Notes: a model not told the origin generated them from the letters alone. Shown: positions 44,240 through 52,961, counted from the first letter of the stretch. The stretch: DNA of 64,000 nucleotides from an uncultured Lachnospiraceae bacterium (GCA_944381635.1 CALWLY010000002.1:62001-126000); one strand, 5' to 3'. Made by a program: numbers and translations.

Positions 44240-44974
44240 ATGAAATTACAGCAGATGTTAAGTTATGTACGAAGAGCTATCGATGACTACCAGATGATTC
44301 AGGACAACGATAAAATAGCTGTCGGAATCTCCGGCGGTAAGGATTCCCTTGCCATGCTCTATGCTCTGCATGCCTTAAAACGCTTTTATCCCCATCCCTT
44401 TGAAATCCATGCAGTCACTGTTGACCTTGGATTCGATAACCTTGATTTGAGCCGTATAGAGGCACTTTGCCAGGAACTCGAAGTCCCGTATACGATTGTC
44501 AAAACAAACATCGCGGACATCGTTTTTGAGCAGCGCAAGGAATCCAATCCCTGCGCACTGTGCGCAAAAATGAGAAAAGGTGCGCTGAATGAGGCCATCA
44601 AAAAAGCCGGATGCAACAAAGTTGCCTACGCTCATCACAAAGATGATGTGGTGGAAACCATGCTTCTTTCTCTTATTTTTGAAGGCCGTTTTCATACTTT
44701 CGCACCTGTCACTTATTTAGACCGCATGGATCTTACGGTGATCCGTCCCATGCTCTATATGTCTGAGGCGGATGTGATTGGTTTTGTCAACAAAAACAAT
44801 GTGCCGGTAGTAAAAAGCCCCTGCCCGGCAGATGGACATACCAAGAGAGAATATGCCAAAAATCTTCTGAAACAGCTGAATCACGAAAATCCGGGAGTGA
44901 AGGAACGCATGTTTTCCGCCATCCAATATGGCAATCTGCAGGGATGGCCCGAACCGCTCAAACTTACAAAATAA
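44240..44974 (+). CDS. TtcA/TilS-like tRNA-modifying PP-loop ATPase
   Basis: A 244-residue adenine-nucleotide alpha hydrolase. The PP-loop GISGGKDSLAML (about 29-40) activates a tRNA base. CALCAKMRKGALNEA gives a CxxC and a later SPCPADGHTKRE gives a third cysteine, the Fe-S arrangement of TtcA, which makes 2-thiocytidine at position 32 of tRNA. It is shorter than E. coli TtcA (311), so another TtcA/TtuA-group target is possible. GGAAAGG lies upstream of the ATG. Its leader carries repeat C2. Confidence 0.82.
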   Translation: MKLQQMLSYVRRAIDDYQMIQDNDKIAVGISGGKDSLAMLYALHALKRFYPHPFEIHAVTVDLGFDNLDLSRIEALCQELEVPYTIVKTNIADIVFEQRKESNPCALCAKMRKGALNEAIKKAGCNKVAYAHHKDDVVETMLLSLIFEGRFHTFAPVTYLDRMDLTVIRPMLYMSEADVIGFVNKNNVPVVKSPCPADGHTKREYAKNLLKQLNHENPGVKERMFSAIQYGNLQGWPEPLKLTK

Positions 44975-45024
44975 AACAGATACGGTTATGACCTGTCAAT
45001 CTATAGCGAAAGGAGTCCTGCTTT

Positions 45025-46101
45025 ATGAATGAAATTCAGTCACCATCTTCTGCCGCATCTCAGACTTATCATGATGAAGTCAATAAAAAAAATATCCAAA
45101 AACTTCGGGAGCTGATGAACTCGCTGCCTCCTTTCTGCCGACAGTATTTTCGCGGAACTGCGCAAGTCACATCTTCCCGCACGCAGATTGCCTACGCCTA
45201 TGACCTGCGTATGTTTTTTGAATTTATACACGAAAATAACAGTGTCTATAAAAACAAAGAAATTACGGAATTTCCTCTCACCATTCTGGATGAAATCAGC
45301 CGGGAAGACATTGAAGAATATATGGAGTATCTCTCCTATTATGTAAAGGACGGCGTGGAATATACGAACGACGAACGAGGAAAAAGCAGAAAGCTTTCCT
45401 CCCTGCGCAGTTTTTACAATTACTTTTTCAGAAATGAAATGATAAATACCAATCCTCCCGCCCTGGTTCCCATGCCAAAGCTGCATGAGAAAGAAATTAT
45501 CCGGTTAGATCCAAACGAAGTAGCTATTCTTCTGGATCAGGTGGAAGACGGCTCAGGGCTGACCAAAAATCAGCAGCGCTTCCACAATAAGACAAGAGTA
45601 AGAGATCTTGCTCTTCTCACTCTCCTGCTTGGAACCGGTATTCGTGTATCTGAATGTGTAGGACTGGATCTTAATGATGTGGATTTCGATAATATGCGTA
45701 TCAAGGTAAGGAGAAAAGGCGGTTATGAGGACGTAGTCTATTTTGGAGAAGAGGTAGAACAGACCCTTCTTGACTATATGGAACAGAGGAAACATCTCAT
45801 TCCTTCTTCCGGCCATGAAAATGCACTTTTCCTCTCCCTTCAGAATCGGCGTATGGCAGTTCGCAGTGTTGAAAAGCTTGTGAAAAAATACGCTTCCCTG
45901 GTCACGACTCTTAAGCGCATCACGCCTCATAAGCTGCGCAGCACCTACGGTACCAATCTCTACCAGGAAACAGGAGATATCTACCTGGTAGCCGATGTAC
46001 TGGGACACAAAGATGTCAACACAACGCGGAAACACTATGCCGCCATGAAAGATGAAACCAAACGCAAAGCTGCAAAAAGTGTAAAATTAAGAGAGCCTTG
46101 A
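45025..46101 (+). CDS. tyrosine recombinase, XerC/XerD-like (copy 2)
   Basis: A 358-residue paralogue of the recombinase at 41207. The N-terminal domain (FRGTAQVTSSRTQIAYAYDL onwards) is followed by the catalytic set: LGTGIRVSECVGLDL (Arg), KVRRKGG (Lys), HKLRSTYGT (His, Arg), and GHKDVNTTRKHY with the Tyr. Identity with copy 1 is high around the active site and lower in the first 40 residues. AAAGGAG precedes the ATG. It lies 50 bases after the ttcA-like gene. Confidence 0.88.
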   Translation: MNEIQSPSSAASQTYHDEVNKKNIQKLRELMNSLPPFCRQYFRGTAQVTSSRTQIAYAYDLRMFFEFIHENNSVYKNKEITEFPLTILDEISREDIEEYMEYLSYYVKDGVEYTNDERGKSRKLSSLRSFYNYFFRNEMINTNPPALVPMPKLHEKEIIRLDPNEVAILLDQVEDGSGLTKNQQRFHNKTRVRDLALLTLLLGTGIRVSECVGLDLNDVDFDNMRIKVRRKGGYEDVVYFGEEVEQTLLDYMEQRKHLIPSSGHENALFLSLQNRRMAVRSVEKLVKKYASLVTTLKRITPHKLRSTYGTNLYQETGDIYLVADVLGHKDVNTTRKHYAAMKDETKRKAAKSVKLREP

Positions 46102-46125
46102 TGATATCAAATCACAAGGCTCTCT
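46090..46125. terminator. hairpin terminator after recombinase 2
   Basis: AGAGAGCCTTG (46090-46100) pairs perfectly with CAAGGCTCTCT (46115-46125); the left arm is the last codons of the gene. No T-run follows, so it may act mainly as an mRNA end-stabiliser. Confidence 0.65.
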
Positions 46126-46180
46126 CGGCGTTTGTATACAGGAAGTTAAAATCTTCCTGACATTTCAGAATTATTTTGAT

Positions 46181-46945
46181 TTACTGGAGTATCTTCAATA
46201 CATCAAACAAAAGAATACAGATCAGCATGTTTACAGGCTGATGTATCAGATAGATCCAAATACTTTTCTTTCCAAGCCAGGAAAAAAATGGAAGGCGGAT
46301 AATCGCTGCTTTTTGAAATACACGGCGCTCTTTCAAAAGTTCATACAGATAATAGCCGCAAAGGTAAAGGAAAAACCACGGCAGAATCGGAAAATAATCG
46401 CTGGATGAAAATCCTTCAAATGGAAATCCCAAAATGACCAGCGGTTTTATTTCGTACAAAAAGGAAGGAAGTTCTGCACTCAGGCTTCCGATTCCTATCA
46501 TTCCGTCCGAAATATGGTAAAAGCTCATAAATAAAAGAAAACTTATAATCAGTCCTGCTGCCGGCGGAATTTTTTTGAAAAGCCGTTCTGTCCCTGCAAG
46601 TATCAATACCGCACATCCCATAAAATTCAATATTCCGAAAATCACGGCATCGTCCGGCATGACCACCCAGGTAACGGCCGTGATTACAAGTCCCCAGAAA
46701 TTCAGCATAATTCCACGGCGGATATTATGTTTTTTCCCAATACTCCATACAAATCCGGAAATCAAAATAAATGTCCAACAAATAGACTGCTGCCACAAAT
46801 GGATTCCCGGATTTGCATACCAGCCGCTGTTCAGACCATATATCATAAAAACATCGTAAAAAAAATGAAACAGTACCATACTGACAATCGTGATCCCCCG
46901 AATGCCGTCAATCAATTCGTATCTTATTTTCCCTGCTGTTGTCAT
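46181..46945 (-). CDS. heparan-alpha-glucosaminide N-acetyltransferase-like membrane protein (DUF1624)
   Basis: A 254-residue membrane protein with about seven helices. YELIDGIRGITIVSMVLFHF (residues 8-27) with its conserved Asp and His is the mark of the HGSNAT catalytic-domain/DUF1624 family, related to the YeiB and acyltransferase-3 groups. The likely reaction is acyl transfer across the membrane to a sugar, substrate unknown. It ends with SIWIYLIHQPVNMLI. It has its own promoter at 47015-47043 and is convergent with recombinase 2. Confidence 0.8.
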   Translation of the reverse strand: MTTAGKIRYELIDGIRGITIVSMVLFHFFYDVFMIYGLNSGWYANPGIHLWQQSICWTFILISGFVWSIGKKHNIRRGIMLNFWGLVITAVTWVVMPDDAVIFGILNFMGCAVLILAGTERLFKKIPPAAGLIISFLLFMSFYHISDGMIGIGSLSAELPSFLYEIKPLVILGFPFEGFSSSDYFPILPWFFLYLCGYYLYELLKERRVFQKAAIIRLPFFSWLGKKSIWIYLIHQPVNMLICILLFDVLKILQ

Positions 46946-47014
46946 ACTCTTTCCTTTCCAGACAGTCTCTTTATCACAGACACTGCTGTAGTCTCATCGT
47001 CTTTTAACAGCATT

Positions 47015-47043
47015 ATTATATTTCATTTCTTTTAAAGATACAA
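47015..47043 (-). promoter_or_regulatory. promoter of the DUF1624 gene
   Basis: On the - strand TTGTAT (47043-47038), a 17-base spacer and TATAAT (47020-47015), 70 bases before the start codon. Confidence 0.65.
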
Positions 47044-47086
47044 TGCGTGGTATCCTGTATTTTATACAGCGCCCTTTTTTTGGCTA

Positions 47087-49516
47087 TTAGATATCTTTTA
47101 TATCACTGGCTTTTCCTTCCGTTCCATCGGAAGATTCTTTTTCCTGAAATTCCAAAATAACCTTGAACAAGTCTCCGTCAATCTGAATATCCATGATGCC
47201 GCCCTGAAGTTCTGCAAAACTTTTGGCGATTGCAAGGCCCAAACCGCTTCCTTCTGTGTTTCTGGAACCGTCTCCGCGCACAAAACGTTCTGTCAGTTCC
47301 TGAGGCGCAATCTGAAGCTCGCTCTGAGAAATATTTTTCATTTCAATGTGTACTCTGCCGTTTAAGTGAGTCAGCAGAATATAGACTCTCGTATGAGGCA
47401 TTGCATATTTTAAAATATTTGTGTAAAGATTTTCTACAATGCGATACGTCTTCTGGCTGTCCAGATTTACGATCACCTTCTCAGGGGGAAGCACAAATCG
47501 GAAATTAAGCCCCTGTTCCTGCGCTTTATCTTCGTATTCCAGATACACCTGTCGGAGAAGATTGCAGATATCCATATCCACCTTATGCAGTGTCACACTC
47601 CTGCTGGTTGCCTTGCTGACTTCAAAAAGGTCTTCAATCAGAACTTTAAGTCTCATGGCTTTTTTGTCCAGAGTAGCAATATATTCCGCCCGCTGCTCCT
47701 CTGTGATTCCGGGCTCTTTCAAAAGCTCAATGTAGGTAATAATCGCCGTGAGCGGAGTTTTCAGATCGTGAGATACGTTTGTGATCAGCTCAGATTTCAT
47801 TCTCTGACTTTTAACTTCCTCATCCACCGCTTTTTTGAAATCAATCTGAATCTGTTTCAGTTCCGTTTTATAACTTTCAAAAACGCCGAAATCTTCCGTA
47901 AGTGCCACGTCCAGATCTCCCTTGGCAATAGCGCTTGTGGCGTGAAGAAGATTGCGATATTTATTCTGTACATCTTTTACATATTTTTTCAAAAGGAAAT
48001 ACAGAATGAAGGAATAGATAACCAGGGCAAAAATTCCGAAAAACCACATGCTGCACATGATAGTCAGGATAATGAAATTGACGACTACCAGCCTTATGGT
48101 GACTTTTTTCGCATCTTTTCCAATATCAAAATTGATCAGTTCCTGATAATACTGCCGAATCTTATTCTTAATTTTATCACCGTAGCGATAAATCAGACTC
48201 CTGCTCTGAAAATACCCTTTGCGTGTAATTCCCCGCAGGGATGTTCCTATTATAAAAGCAATGGCATTCCAGAGGAAAATCACCAGGAAAATATAGATTA
48301 AATCCACAGCCCTTGGAATAGGAAGCTGCTCGTGAAGCCAGCCGAAAAGCCTTCCGCTGTAATAGCCGGAAATCATCTCAACAGCGCTGTCCCTGATAAA
48401 AAAGTAACCCCAGAAAAATAGTACGACATACAGTTCGATGGGCAGTCTGCACAGCTTCATCTCATACAGATCATATCTTTTTGCCTTCACTGCCAGGAGA
48501 AGTCCGGCTGCTATGGCAAGCAGGAAAAAGAAGCAGTAAAAACTGTCTATTCTCGCCTGACTAAAGCTATTGTTTACGGCATCGTAAAAATAATATTCCA
48601 TCTCACTGTTGGCTTCCTCCAACAGCTGATTTGTCAAAGCTACATATTGTGTCTGAGTCATACCGTATATAATACGCATGGAGGAAGGACCATTTAGACT
48701 CGCTTCATGCAAAATCCCCTCCTGAGAATCCCCAGAATCTGCAATTACAAACTGATAGGTATTATCCTCCGCAAAATTAGTGTCTGTTGAAAGTATATTT
48801 GTTCTTCCATAATCCAGAACCTCTTTCAAGAACAAAGAGGCGTCTCCTTGGGTAAGCACATTCGCAATGACTACATTTCCTACCCCATCATATTCCATTG
48901 CCACATAATAGACATAGGGACTGTCTTCCGGAGTTTTTCCGTTTAAAATAGCCTTCAGAGTCTCAGCATTCCCGCTGCTGATGGACGCGCCATTTGTTGT
49001 ATCTTCGGCATAATAATCAAAGTATGAGAGAAATTCTTTGTCGCCGGACTCCCATTCACTGCACTTATTTGCCACAGAATCTTTGACACTGTTGATTCCA
49101 TCGTAATACCAGTCTATCTGGTCAAGTCCCGGATAGGAAATATATTCTTCTCCGGCAGCATCCTGTACCTTTTTCACAGTTTCTTCTTCCATGCTGTCCT
49201 GTACATAAATGTCTGCTTCATAACTGTCACTGCTTCTGACGCGCCCAAGCTGTTCTTCCTGATAATACAGATCCGTATAGCTGTAAGATTTCTGCTCGGA
49301 ATATTCTTTCAGATATTTGTATTGCACATAGTTGCTCTCATAGAAATTCTGAATTACCTGCTCCTGATTCAACGGATTTTCATAATTTCTGTCTGCAATT
49401 TTTTTAAACAGAGGCATAAATGCCATAAATAAAAGAGTGATGACAACAGTAACTGCTGCAGCTATCTTAATACTTCTGATTCTGTTTTCATCCTTGTTTT
49501 TCCATTTTATATCCAA
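47087..49516 (-). CDS. sensor histidine kinase with large extracytoplasmic domain
   Basis: An 809-residue kinase. One helix (about 18-37) precedes an extracytoplasmic region of about 290 residues rich in Asp, Ser and Tyr, then a group of four to six helices (about 330-500), a HAMP-like stretch, the HisKA site SHDLKTPLTAI (His583) and a HATPase domain with GSGLGLAIAKSFAELQGG. The usual DxGxG box is replaced by MKNIS, as in some VanS-like kinases. The TTG at 49516 overlaps the response-regulator gene by 29 bases, and I find no better start. Signal unknown. Confidence 0.88.
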   Translation of the reverse strand: MDIKWKNKDENRIRSIKIAAAVTVVITLLFMAFMPLFKKIADRNYENPLNQEQVIQNFYESNYVQYKYLKEYSEQKSYSYTDLYYQEEQLGRVRSSDSYEADIYVQDSMEEETVKKVQDAAGEEYISYPGLDQIDWYYDGINSVKDSVANKCSEWESGDKEFLSYFDYYAEDTTNGASISSGNAETLKAILNGKTPEDSPYVYYVAMEYDGVGNVVIANVLTQGDASLFLKEVLDYGRTNILSTDTNFAEDNTYQFVIADSGDSQEGILHEASLNGPSSMRIIYGMTQTQYVALTNQLLEEANSEMEYYFYDAVNNSFSQARIDSFYCFFFLLAIAAGLLLAVKAKRYDLYEMKLCRLPIELYVVLFFWGYFFIRDSAVEMISGYYSGRLFGWLHEQLPIPRAVDLIYIFLVIFLWNAIAFIIGTSLRGITRKGYFQSRSLIYRYGDKIKNKIRQYYQELINFDIGKDAKKVTIRLVVVNFIILTIMCSMWFFGIFALVIYSFILYFLLKKYVKDVQNKYRNLLHATSAIAKGDLDVALTEDFGVFESYKTELKQIQIDFKKAVDEEVKSQRMKSELITNVSHDLKTPLTAIITYIELLKEPGITEEQRAEYIATLDKKAMRLKVLIEDLFEVSKATSRSVTLHKVDMDICNLLRQVYLEYEDKAQEQGLNFRFVLPPEKVIVNLDSQKTYRIVENLYTNILKYAMPHTRVYILLTHLNGRVHIEMKNISQSELQIAPQELTERFVRGDGSRNTEGSGLGLAIAKSFAELQGGIMDIQIDGDLFKVILEFQEKESSDGTEGKASDIKDI

Positions 49517-50201
49517 CGCCCCATACCACCTTTAAATATTTTGGATTTTTCGGGTCAATCTCTATTTTTTCTCGGATTTTACGAACATGGACCATAATGG
49601 TGTCGGTATTGATCGCCTTTTCATTCCATATACGCTCGTAAATCTCATCCGCCGAAAAAACTCTGCCCGGATTTTTCATTAACAGCAACAATATTTTAAA
49701 TTCGATAGGCGTAAGCTTTACAGGCGCCCCATCTACAAACACTTCTACTGTCTCCTCGTTCAGCTCAATTCCGCCAAGCACATGGTAGGTAGATTTTTCC
49801 GGCTGTGCTTGATCGATAGCCTGGCGATAGCGGTTATATCTCCTCAAATGAGAGTTTACTCTGGCTAACAGCTCCATGGTCGTAAACGGCTTTGTCACGT
49901 AATCGTCTGCGCCCATATTCAGTCCCATGATTTTGTCCACTTCCTCAGATTTGGCTGACAACATGATTACCGGAAAGTCATATCCTTTTTCTCTCACTTT
50001 CATCATCATGGTAATGCCGTCCATTCTGGGCATCATAATATCTACAATCGCAAGATGAATCTCCTCTTTTTGAATCATCTCCAGACCCTCTATGCCGTCT
50101 GCAGCCTGATAAACTACATAGCCCTGATTTTTAAGGTAAATTTCTATTCCCTCTCTGATATCTTTATCGTCTTCTACAATTAAAATGTGATTTGTTTCCA
50201 T
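49488..50201 (-). CDS. OmpR/PhoB-type response regulator
   Basis: A 237-residue regulator. The receiver domain has the acidic pair in VEDDKDIREG, the phospho-acceptor Asp in LAIVDIMMPRMDG, and KPFTTMELLARV. The C-terminal winged helix reads TPIEFKILLLLMKNPGRVFSADEIYERIW split over its helices, and ends TIMVHVRKIREKIE and VWGVGYKME. GAGAGGGAG precedes the ATG. It is the partner of the overlapping kinase; the promoter probably lies inside the end of the glycosyltransferase gene. Confidence 0.94.
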   Translation of the reverse strand: METNHILIVEDDKDIREGIEIYLKNQGYVVYQAADGIEGLEMIQKEEIHLAIVDIMMPRMDGITMMMKVREKGYDFPVIMLSAKSEEVDKIMGLNMGADDYVTKPFTTMELLARVNSHLRRYNRYRQAIDQAQPEKSTYHVLGGIELNEETVEVFVDGAPVKLTPIEFKILLLLMKNPGRVFSADEIYERIWNEKAINTDTIMVHVRKIREKIEIDPKNPKYLKVVWGVGYKMEKQG

Positions 50202-50235
50202 GTCTCCCTCTCCTTACCGTCATGTAGTGCATCCC

Positions 50236-51423
50236 TTAAAAGTGGGCTGTCCGATAAAGATTATAGCACAGATTTTTCCTTTTTTCTTCTATAATTGTCT
50301 TGTAAAACTCCGCAGTTTCTTCGGCAATCCGCGTTTCTTTATATTTTTCTACAGAAACAACGGTATGGCTCTTAAGGTGCTTTATCCATTCTTCCGTTAC
50401 TGCCAGCCGTATCAGAGAAGAGAATACGCTTACGTTTTCTTCAGATAAAAAGCCGTTTATCCCATGCTTTATAAAATCTCTTGTACCCGTGGCATCCAAC
50501 GCTGCCACCGGCAGTCCGCTTGCCAGTGCTTCCAGAACTACAATCCCCTGCGTCTCCGTTTTGGATGCAAAGAGGAACAAATCAGAAGCTCTTAGTTTTT
50601 CTAGTACCTCCTGATTGGGAAGTTTTCCGCAAAACTGAATCTGCTCTTCCAGCCCAAGTTCTATTGCAAGCTTGCGAAGCGGTTCTCTCAAAGGCCCCTC
50701 TCCAATCAATTCCAGCCTGAAATCACTTCCGTATTTCTCCTTAAAATCTGCCAGACATCGAAACAGAAACGGGATATTTTTTTCTTTTGCCAGTCTGGAA
50801 ACCGTGATAAAGCGCAAAGGCTCATGATTTCTCCTTAACTGCGCATCCTGGATGGAATCTTCGCTCACTTTGACAAAGCTTTCATCCGCCAGTCCCGTAG
50901 GCAGGACTTTGATTCTGTTATGCACCCCATTTTCTTCAAGATATGCTGCAATGCCCGGTGTCGGAGCAATGATTCCATCACAGTGTGCGGCAAAATATCT
51001 CAGATAAGCAAACACTGCCGGCTTACACTTCGGCCCCAGACCTCCAAGATAGTGAAGATACTCTTCATATCGCGTGTGATAAGTCAAAATCAGAGGAATC
51101 TGAAAGTGACCGGAGAGATAAACCGCCATGTTTCCAATCAGCATAGGATGGTGCACATGAATAATATCATAGGAATTTTTCTTGAATTCCTCTGCAATCT
51201 CCGGAGCAAATCCATTGGGAATCACGGCTCCGTCCTTTTTTCTCTGATAGAAAGAACGATACCGGAATACTCCCTCTTCTTTTTCGGTCTGTTCCTTATA
51301 TTCCGGCGCAAATACAGTAACCTGATGCCCCTGCCTTCTGAGATTTTCTGCCAGCCGTTCTACCGATATGGAAACTCCCCCGATAAACGGCTTATAATTG
51401 TTTGTCATCATCGCTATTCGCAT
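50236..51423 (-). CDS. GT4 family glycosyltransferase (diacylglycerol glucosyltransferase-like)
   Basis: A 395-residue retaining GT-B enzyme. The N-terminal MRIAMMTNNYKPFIGGVSIS and HVHHPMLIGN, then TYHTRYEEYLHYLGG, and the C-terminal donor site EALASGLPVAALDATGT with the EX7E motif are those of GT4 enzymes that glucosylate 1,2-diacylglycerol. Acceptor specificity is inferred. The ATG at 51423 has AAAGGAG 8 bases upstream; a GTG at 51429 is too close to it. It lies upstream of the response regulator on the same strand and downstream of dedA. Confidence 0.87.
   Translation of the reverse strand: MRIAMMTNNYKPFIGGVSISVERLAENLRRQGHQVTVFAPEYKEQTEKEEGVFRYRSFYQRKKDGAVIPNGFAPEIAEEFKKNSYDIIHVHHPMLIGNMAVYLSGHFQIPLILTYHTRYEEYLHYLGGLGPKCKPAVFAYLRYFAAHCDGIIAPTPGIAAYLEENGVHNRIKVLPTGLADESFVKVSEDSIQDAQLRRNHEPLRFITVSRLAKEKNIPFLFRCLADFKEKYGSDFRLELIGEGPLREPLRKLAIELGLEEQIQFCGKLPNQEVLEKLRASDLFLFASKTETQGIVVLEALASGLPVAALDATGTRDFIKHGINGFLSEENVSVFSSLIRLAVTEEWIKHLKSHTVVSVEKYKETRIAEETAEFYKTIIEEKRKNLCYNLYRTAHF
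50260..50270 (-). promoter_or_regulatory. possible extended -10 for the two-component operon
   Basis: On the - strand TGTGCTATAAT: an extended -10 (TGC-TATAAT, hexamer 50265-50260) 59 bases before the regulator start. No good -35 is visible. Confidence 0.35.
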
Positions 51424-51492
51424 GTTCACATCTCCTTTCCCTCTTTTCGTATCTATCAGAACTTTTTAAGATTTAACAACTTCGGACTATAT

Positions 51493-51540
51493 CTTCGTTT
51501 TACTTTATTTCCGTTTTGCCTTATCTCCGTTTTGCTTTAT
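51493..51540. repeat. three 16-base tandem direct repeats
   Basis: CTTCGTTTTACTTTAT, TTCCGTTTTGCCTTAT and CTCCGTTTTGCTTTAT stand head to tail between dedA and the glycosyltransferase gene; the last one includes the dedA stop codon. Confidence 0.8.
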
Positions 51541-52052
51541 CCCAATATCTGAAATAATCGCTCACCCAGGAAATATCCGGCACCTATGAAAACCGTATTC
51601 CACACTAAAACCCCCAGAAAGGAACTTATCGTATAGGAAACCAGATTCATTTTCAGAATTCCCGCCGGAATTGAAATGATCGTTCGCAGCATGGGAAACA
51701 GTTTTCCGCAAAATATATACCAGGGTCCCTTCTCTCCTATTTTCAAAAAGCAGTTTTCGATCTTTTCTATATGGGAAGGAAATTTCCGGTAATACTTTTC
51801 CATCACCGCGCCTCCTCCCAACCTGCCGACACCATATAGGATTAAACTTCCTAAAAGCCCTGCCAGACACGAAATGAACAGCGCTGTCAGGAAATGCGTT
51901 TTCCCATAAGCAGCCCACATTCCCGCAGCCGGCATAATGATCCCTGCCGGGAATCCCGGCATATTCATATATTCCAGCAAGACAATCAGAAAAATCGCTA
52001 TCAGGCCATATTTATCCAGATATTGAAGAATGCTTTGTATCTCCATTTTCAT
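51537..52052 (-). CDS. DedA family membrane protein
   Basis: A 171-residue member of the DedA/SNARE-associated (VTT) family. Re-entrant and membrane helices are visible, including LEYMNMPGFPAGIIMPAAG, GSLILYGVGRLGGGAVMEKY and GKLFPMLRTIISIPAGILKM with the conserved G-x-x-x-P-x-x-R. Family members scramble or flip phospholipids, including undecaprenyl phosphate. It is on the short side for the family (about 200). Two ATGs (52052 and 52046) are both plausible starts after AAGGCGGG. Confidence 0.87.
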   Translation of the reverse strand: MKMEIQSILQYLDKYGLIAIFLIVLLEYMNMPGFPAGIIMPAAGMWAAYGKTHFLTALFISCLAGLLGSLILYGVGRLGGGAVMEKYYRKFPSHIEKIENCFLKIGEKGPWYIFCGKLFPMLRTIISIPAGILKMNLVSYTISSFLGVLVWNTVFIGAGYFLGERLFQILG

Positions 52053-52354
52053 CCCGCCTTTCCCTTAGCTGTTAGGTACAGTATAGACAGCAAACCCGAA
52101 AAAACCCGACCTAAAATTCAGAAAAAATTCTTAAGAAACCCTTTGTATTTCCGGTAGAGCGGGAAGGAAATCCTCAGCGAATTTGCCAGGAAACCCATAT
52201 ATCAGAACACCGGAGAAAAGGCTTGATTTATCCCAAAATAAGAAAAATCAGATCTGTGACATCTGATCCTCTGTGCATGGGTACTGCCGAAAGTAAAAAA
52301 CCCCGGGGAGCCTGAACCTGTATGCCTGGCTCCCCGGGATCTTCAGAGAAAACG
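52053..52354. other. intergenic stretch between dedA and yneA
   Basis: Apart from the yneA terminator (52295-52340), I see one small hairpin (ATCAGAT-CTGTGAC-ATCTGAT near 52249-52269) and no gene in these 302 bases. Confidence 0.5.
52295..52340 (-). terminator. rho-independent terminator of yneA
   Basis: On the - strand CCCGGGGAGCC (52338-52328) pairs perfectly with GGCTCCCCGGG (52312-52302) and is followed by a T-run (52300-52295). Confidence 0.92.
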
Positions 52355-52678
52355 TCATTTATATTCCGAACTGTAATAGGGCACAATCAGATATTCCCCC
52401 GCCTGTATTTCATCCTCCTGCAGTCCGTTGATATGTATCACTTCGTCGATGTACTTTTGCCTGTCGGGATAATGTTCCTCATCGGCATATGTTTCTGCAA
52501 TACTCCAAAGGGTGTCCTTCGGATAAATCAGAATGCTGGTAAAATATTTATAATAATGGCTGTCCGTCTCTTCCTGCGCATTGGAAAAGAAAAAACCAAC
52601 CCCCAATGCAAAGAAAACACAGAGCAGTAACGTTGACACAACGGTCAGCAGCGGATAATAGGCACGTCCTTTCTTCAT
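52355..52678 (-). CDS. yneA: LysM-domain SOS cell-division suppressor (YneA-like)
   Basis: A 107-residue protein with one N-terminal membrane helix (about 9-30) and a LysM peptidoglycan-binding domain (YPKDTLWSIAETYA, HINGLQEDEIQAGEYLIVPY). Size, topology and its place divergent from lexA match YneA, which halts division during DNA damage. Its promoter (52772-52800) is covered by LexA boxes, so it should be SOS-induced. Sequence identity to Bacillus YneA cannot be measured here. Confidence 0.85.
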   Translation of the reverse strand: MKKGRAYYPLLTVVSTLLLCVFFALGVGFFFSNAQEETDSHYYKYFTSILIYPKDTLWSIAETYADEEHYPDRQKYIDEVIHINGLQEDEIQAGEYLIVPYYSSEYK

Positions 52679-52743
52679 TCGTATCTCCCTCTCTTCTCAA
52701 AACTTTCTCGGTATGCTTTATTCCTTACGAAGAATAAACTCCA

Positions 52744-52757
52744 AGAACATATGTTCT
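52744..52757. promoter_or_regulatory. LexA box 1
   Basis: AGAACATATGTTCT, a perfect palindrome close to the consensus CGAACRNRYGTTYC, just downstream of the yneA -10. Confidence 0.85.
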
Positions 52758-52771
52758 TCATTTACAAGCTC

Positions 52772-52800
52772 ATTATATCGAACATATATTCTGATGTCAA
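52772..52800 (-). promoter_or_regulatory. consensus promoter of yneA
   Basis: On the - strand TTGACA (52800-52795), 17 bases, TATAAT (52777-52772): both hexamers match the sigma-A consensus in full. The spacer contains LexA box 2. Confidence 0.9.
52779..52792. promoter_or_regulatory. LexA box 2
   Basis: CGAACATATATTCT, within the spacer of the yneA promoter, where bound LexA would block RNA polymerase. Confidence 0.85.
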
Positions 52801-52819
52801 TACATATCCCGCCATTTTT

Positions 52820-52833
52820 CGAACATTCGTTCC
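52820..52833. promoter_or_regulatory. LexA box 3
   Basis: CGAACATTCGTTCC, midway between the two divergent promoters; it fits CGAAC-N4-GTTCC. Confidence 0.75.
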
Positions 52834-52876
52834 TTTCTGTGTTCTGCCAGTCGTTTCTGACATCGAACACTTTTTC

Positions 52877-52890
52877 GGAATATATGTTTG
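52877..52890. promoter_or_regulatory. LexA box 4 (weaker)
   Basis: GGAATATATGTTTG, overlapping the -35 of the lexA promoter; suggests autoregulation. Confidence 0.6.
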
Positions 52891-52916
52891 CCTTCGTTTG
52901 AAATTTATGCTATACT
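52888..52916 (+). promoter_or_regulatory. promoter of lexA
   Basis: TTGCCT (52888-52893), 17 bases and TATACT (52911-52916), 46 bases before the start codon. Confidence 0.65.
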
Positions 52917-52961
52917 GAATAAAAATAAAAGATTTTTACGTCCGAGAGAGGAGTTTTGTTT

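Noticed and set aside
41207..46101. The two tyrosine recombinases as integrases of a mobile element
   Set aside because: Between and around them are core-type genes; I found no attachment-site duplication at a tRNA, no phage, plasmid or conjugation genes, and no change in base composition.
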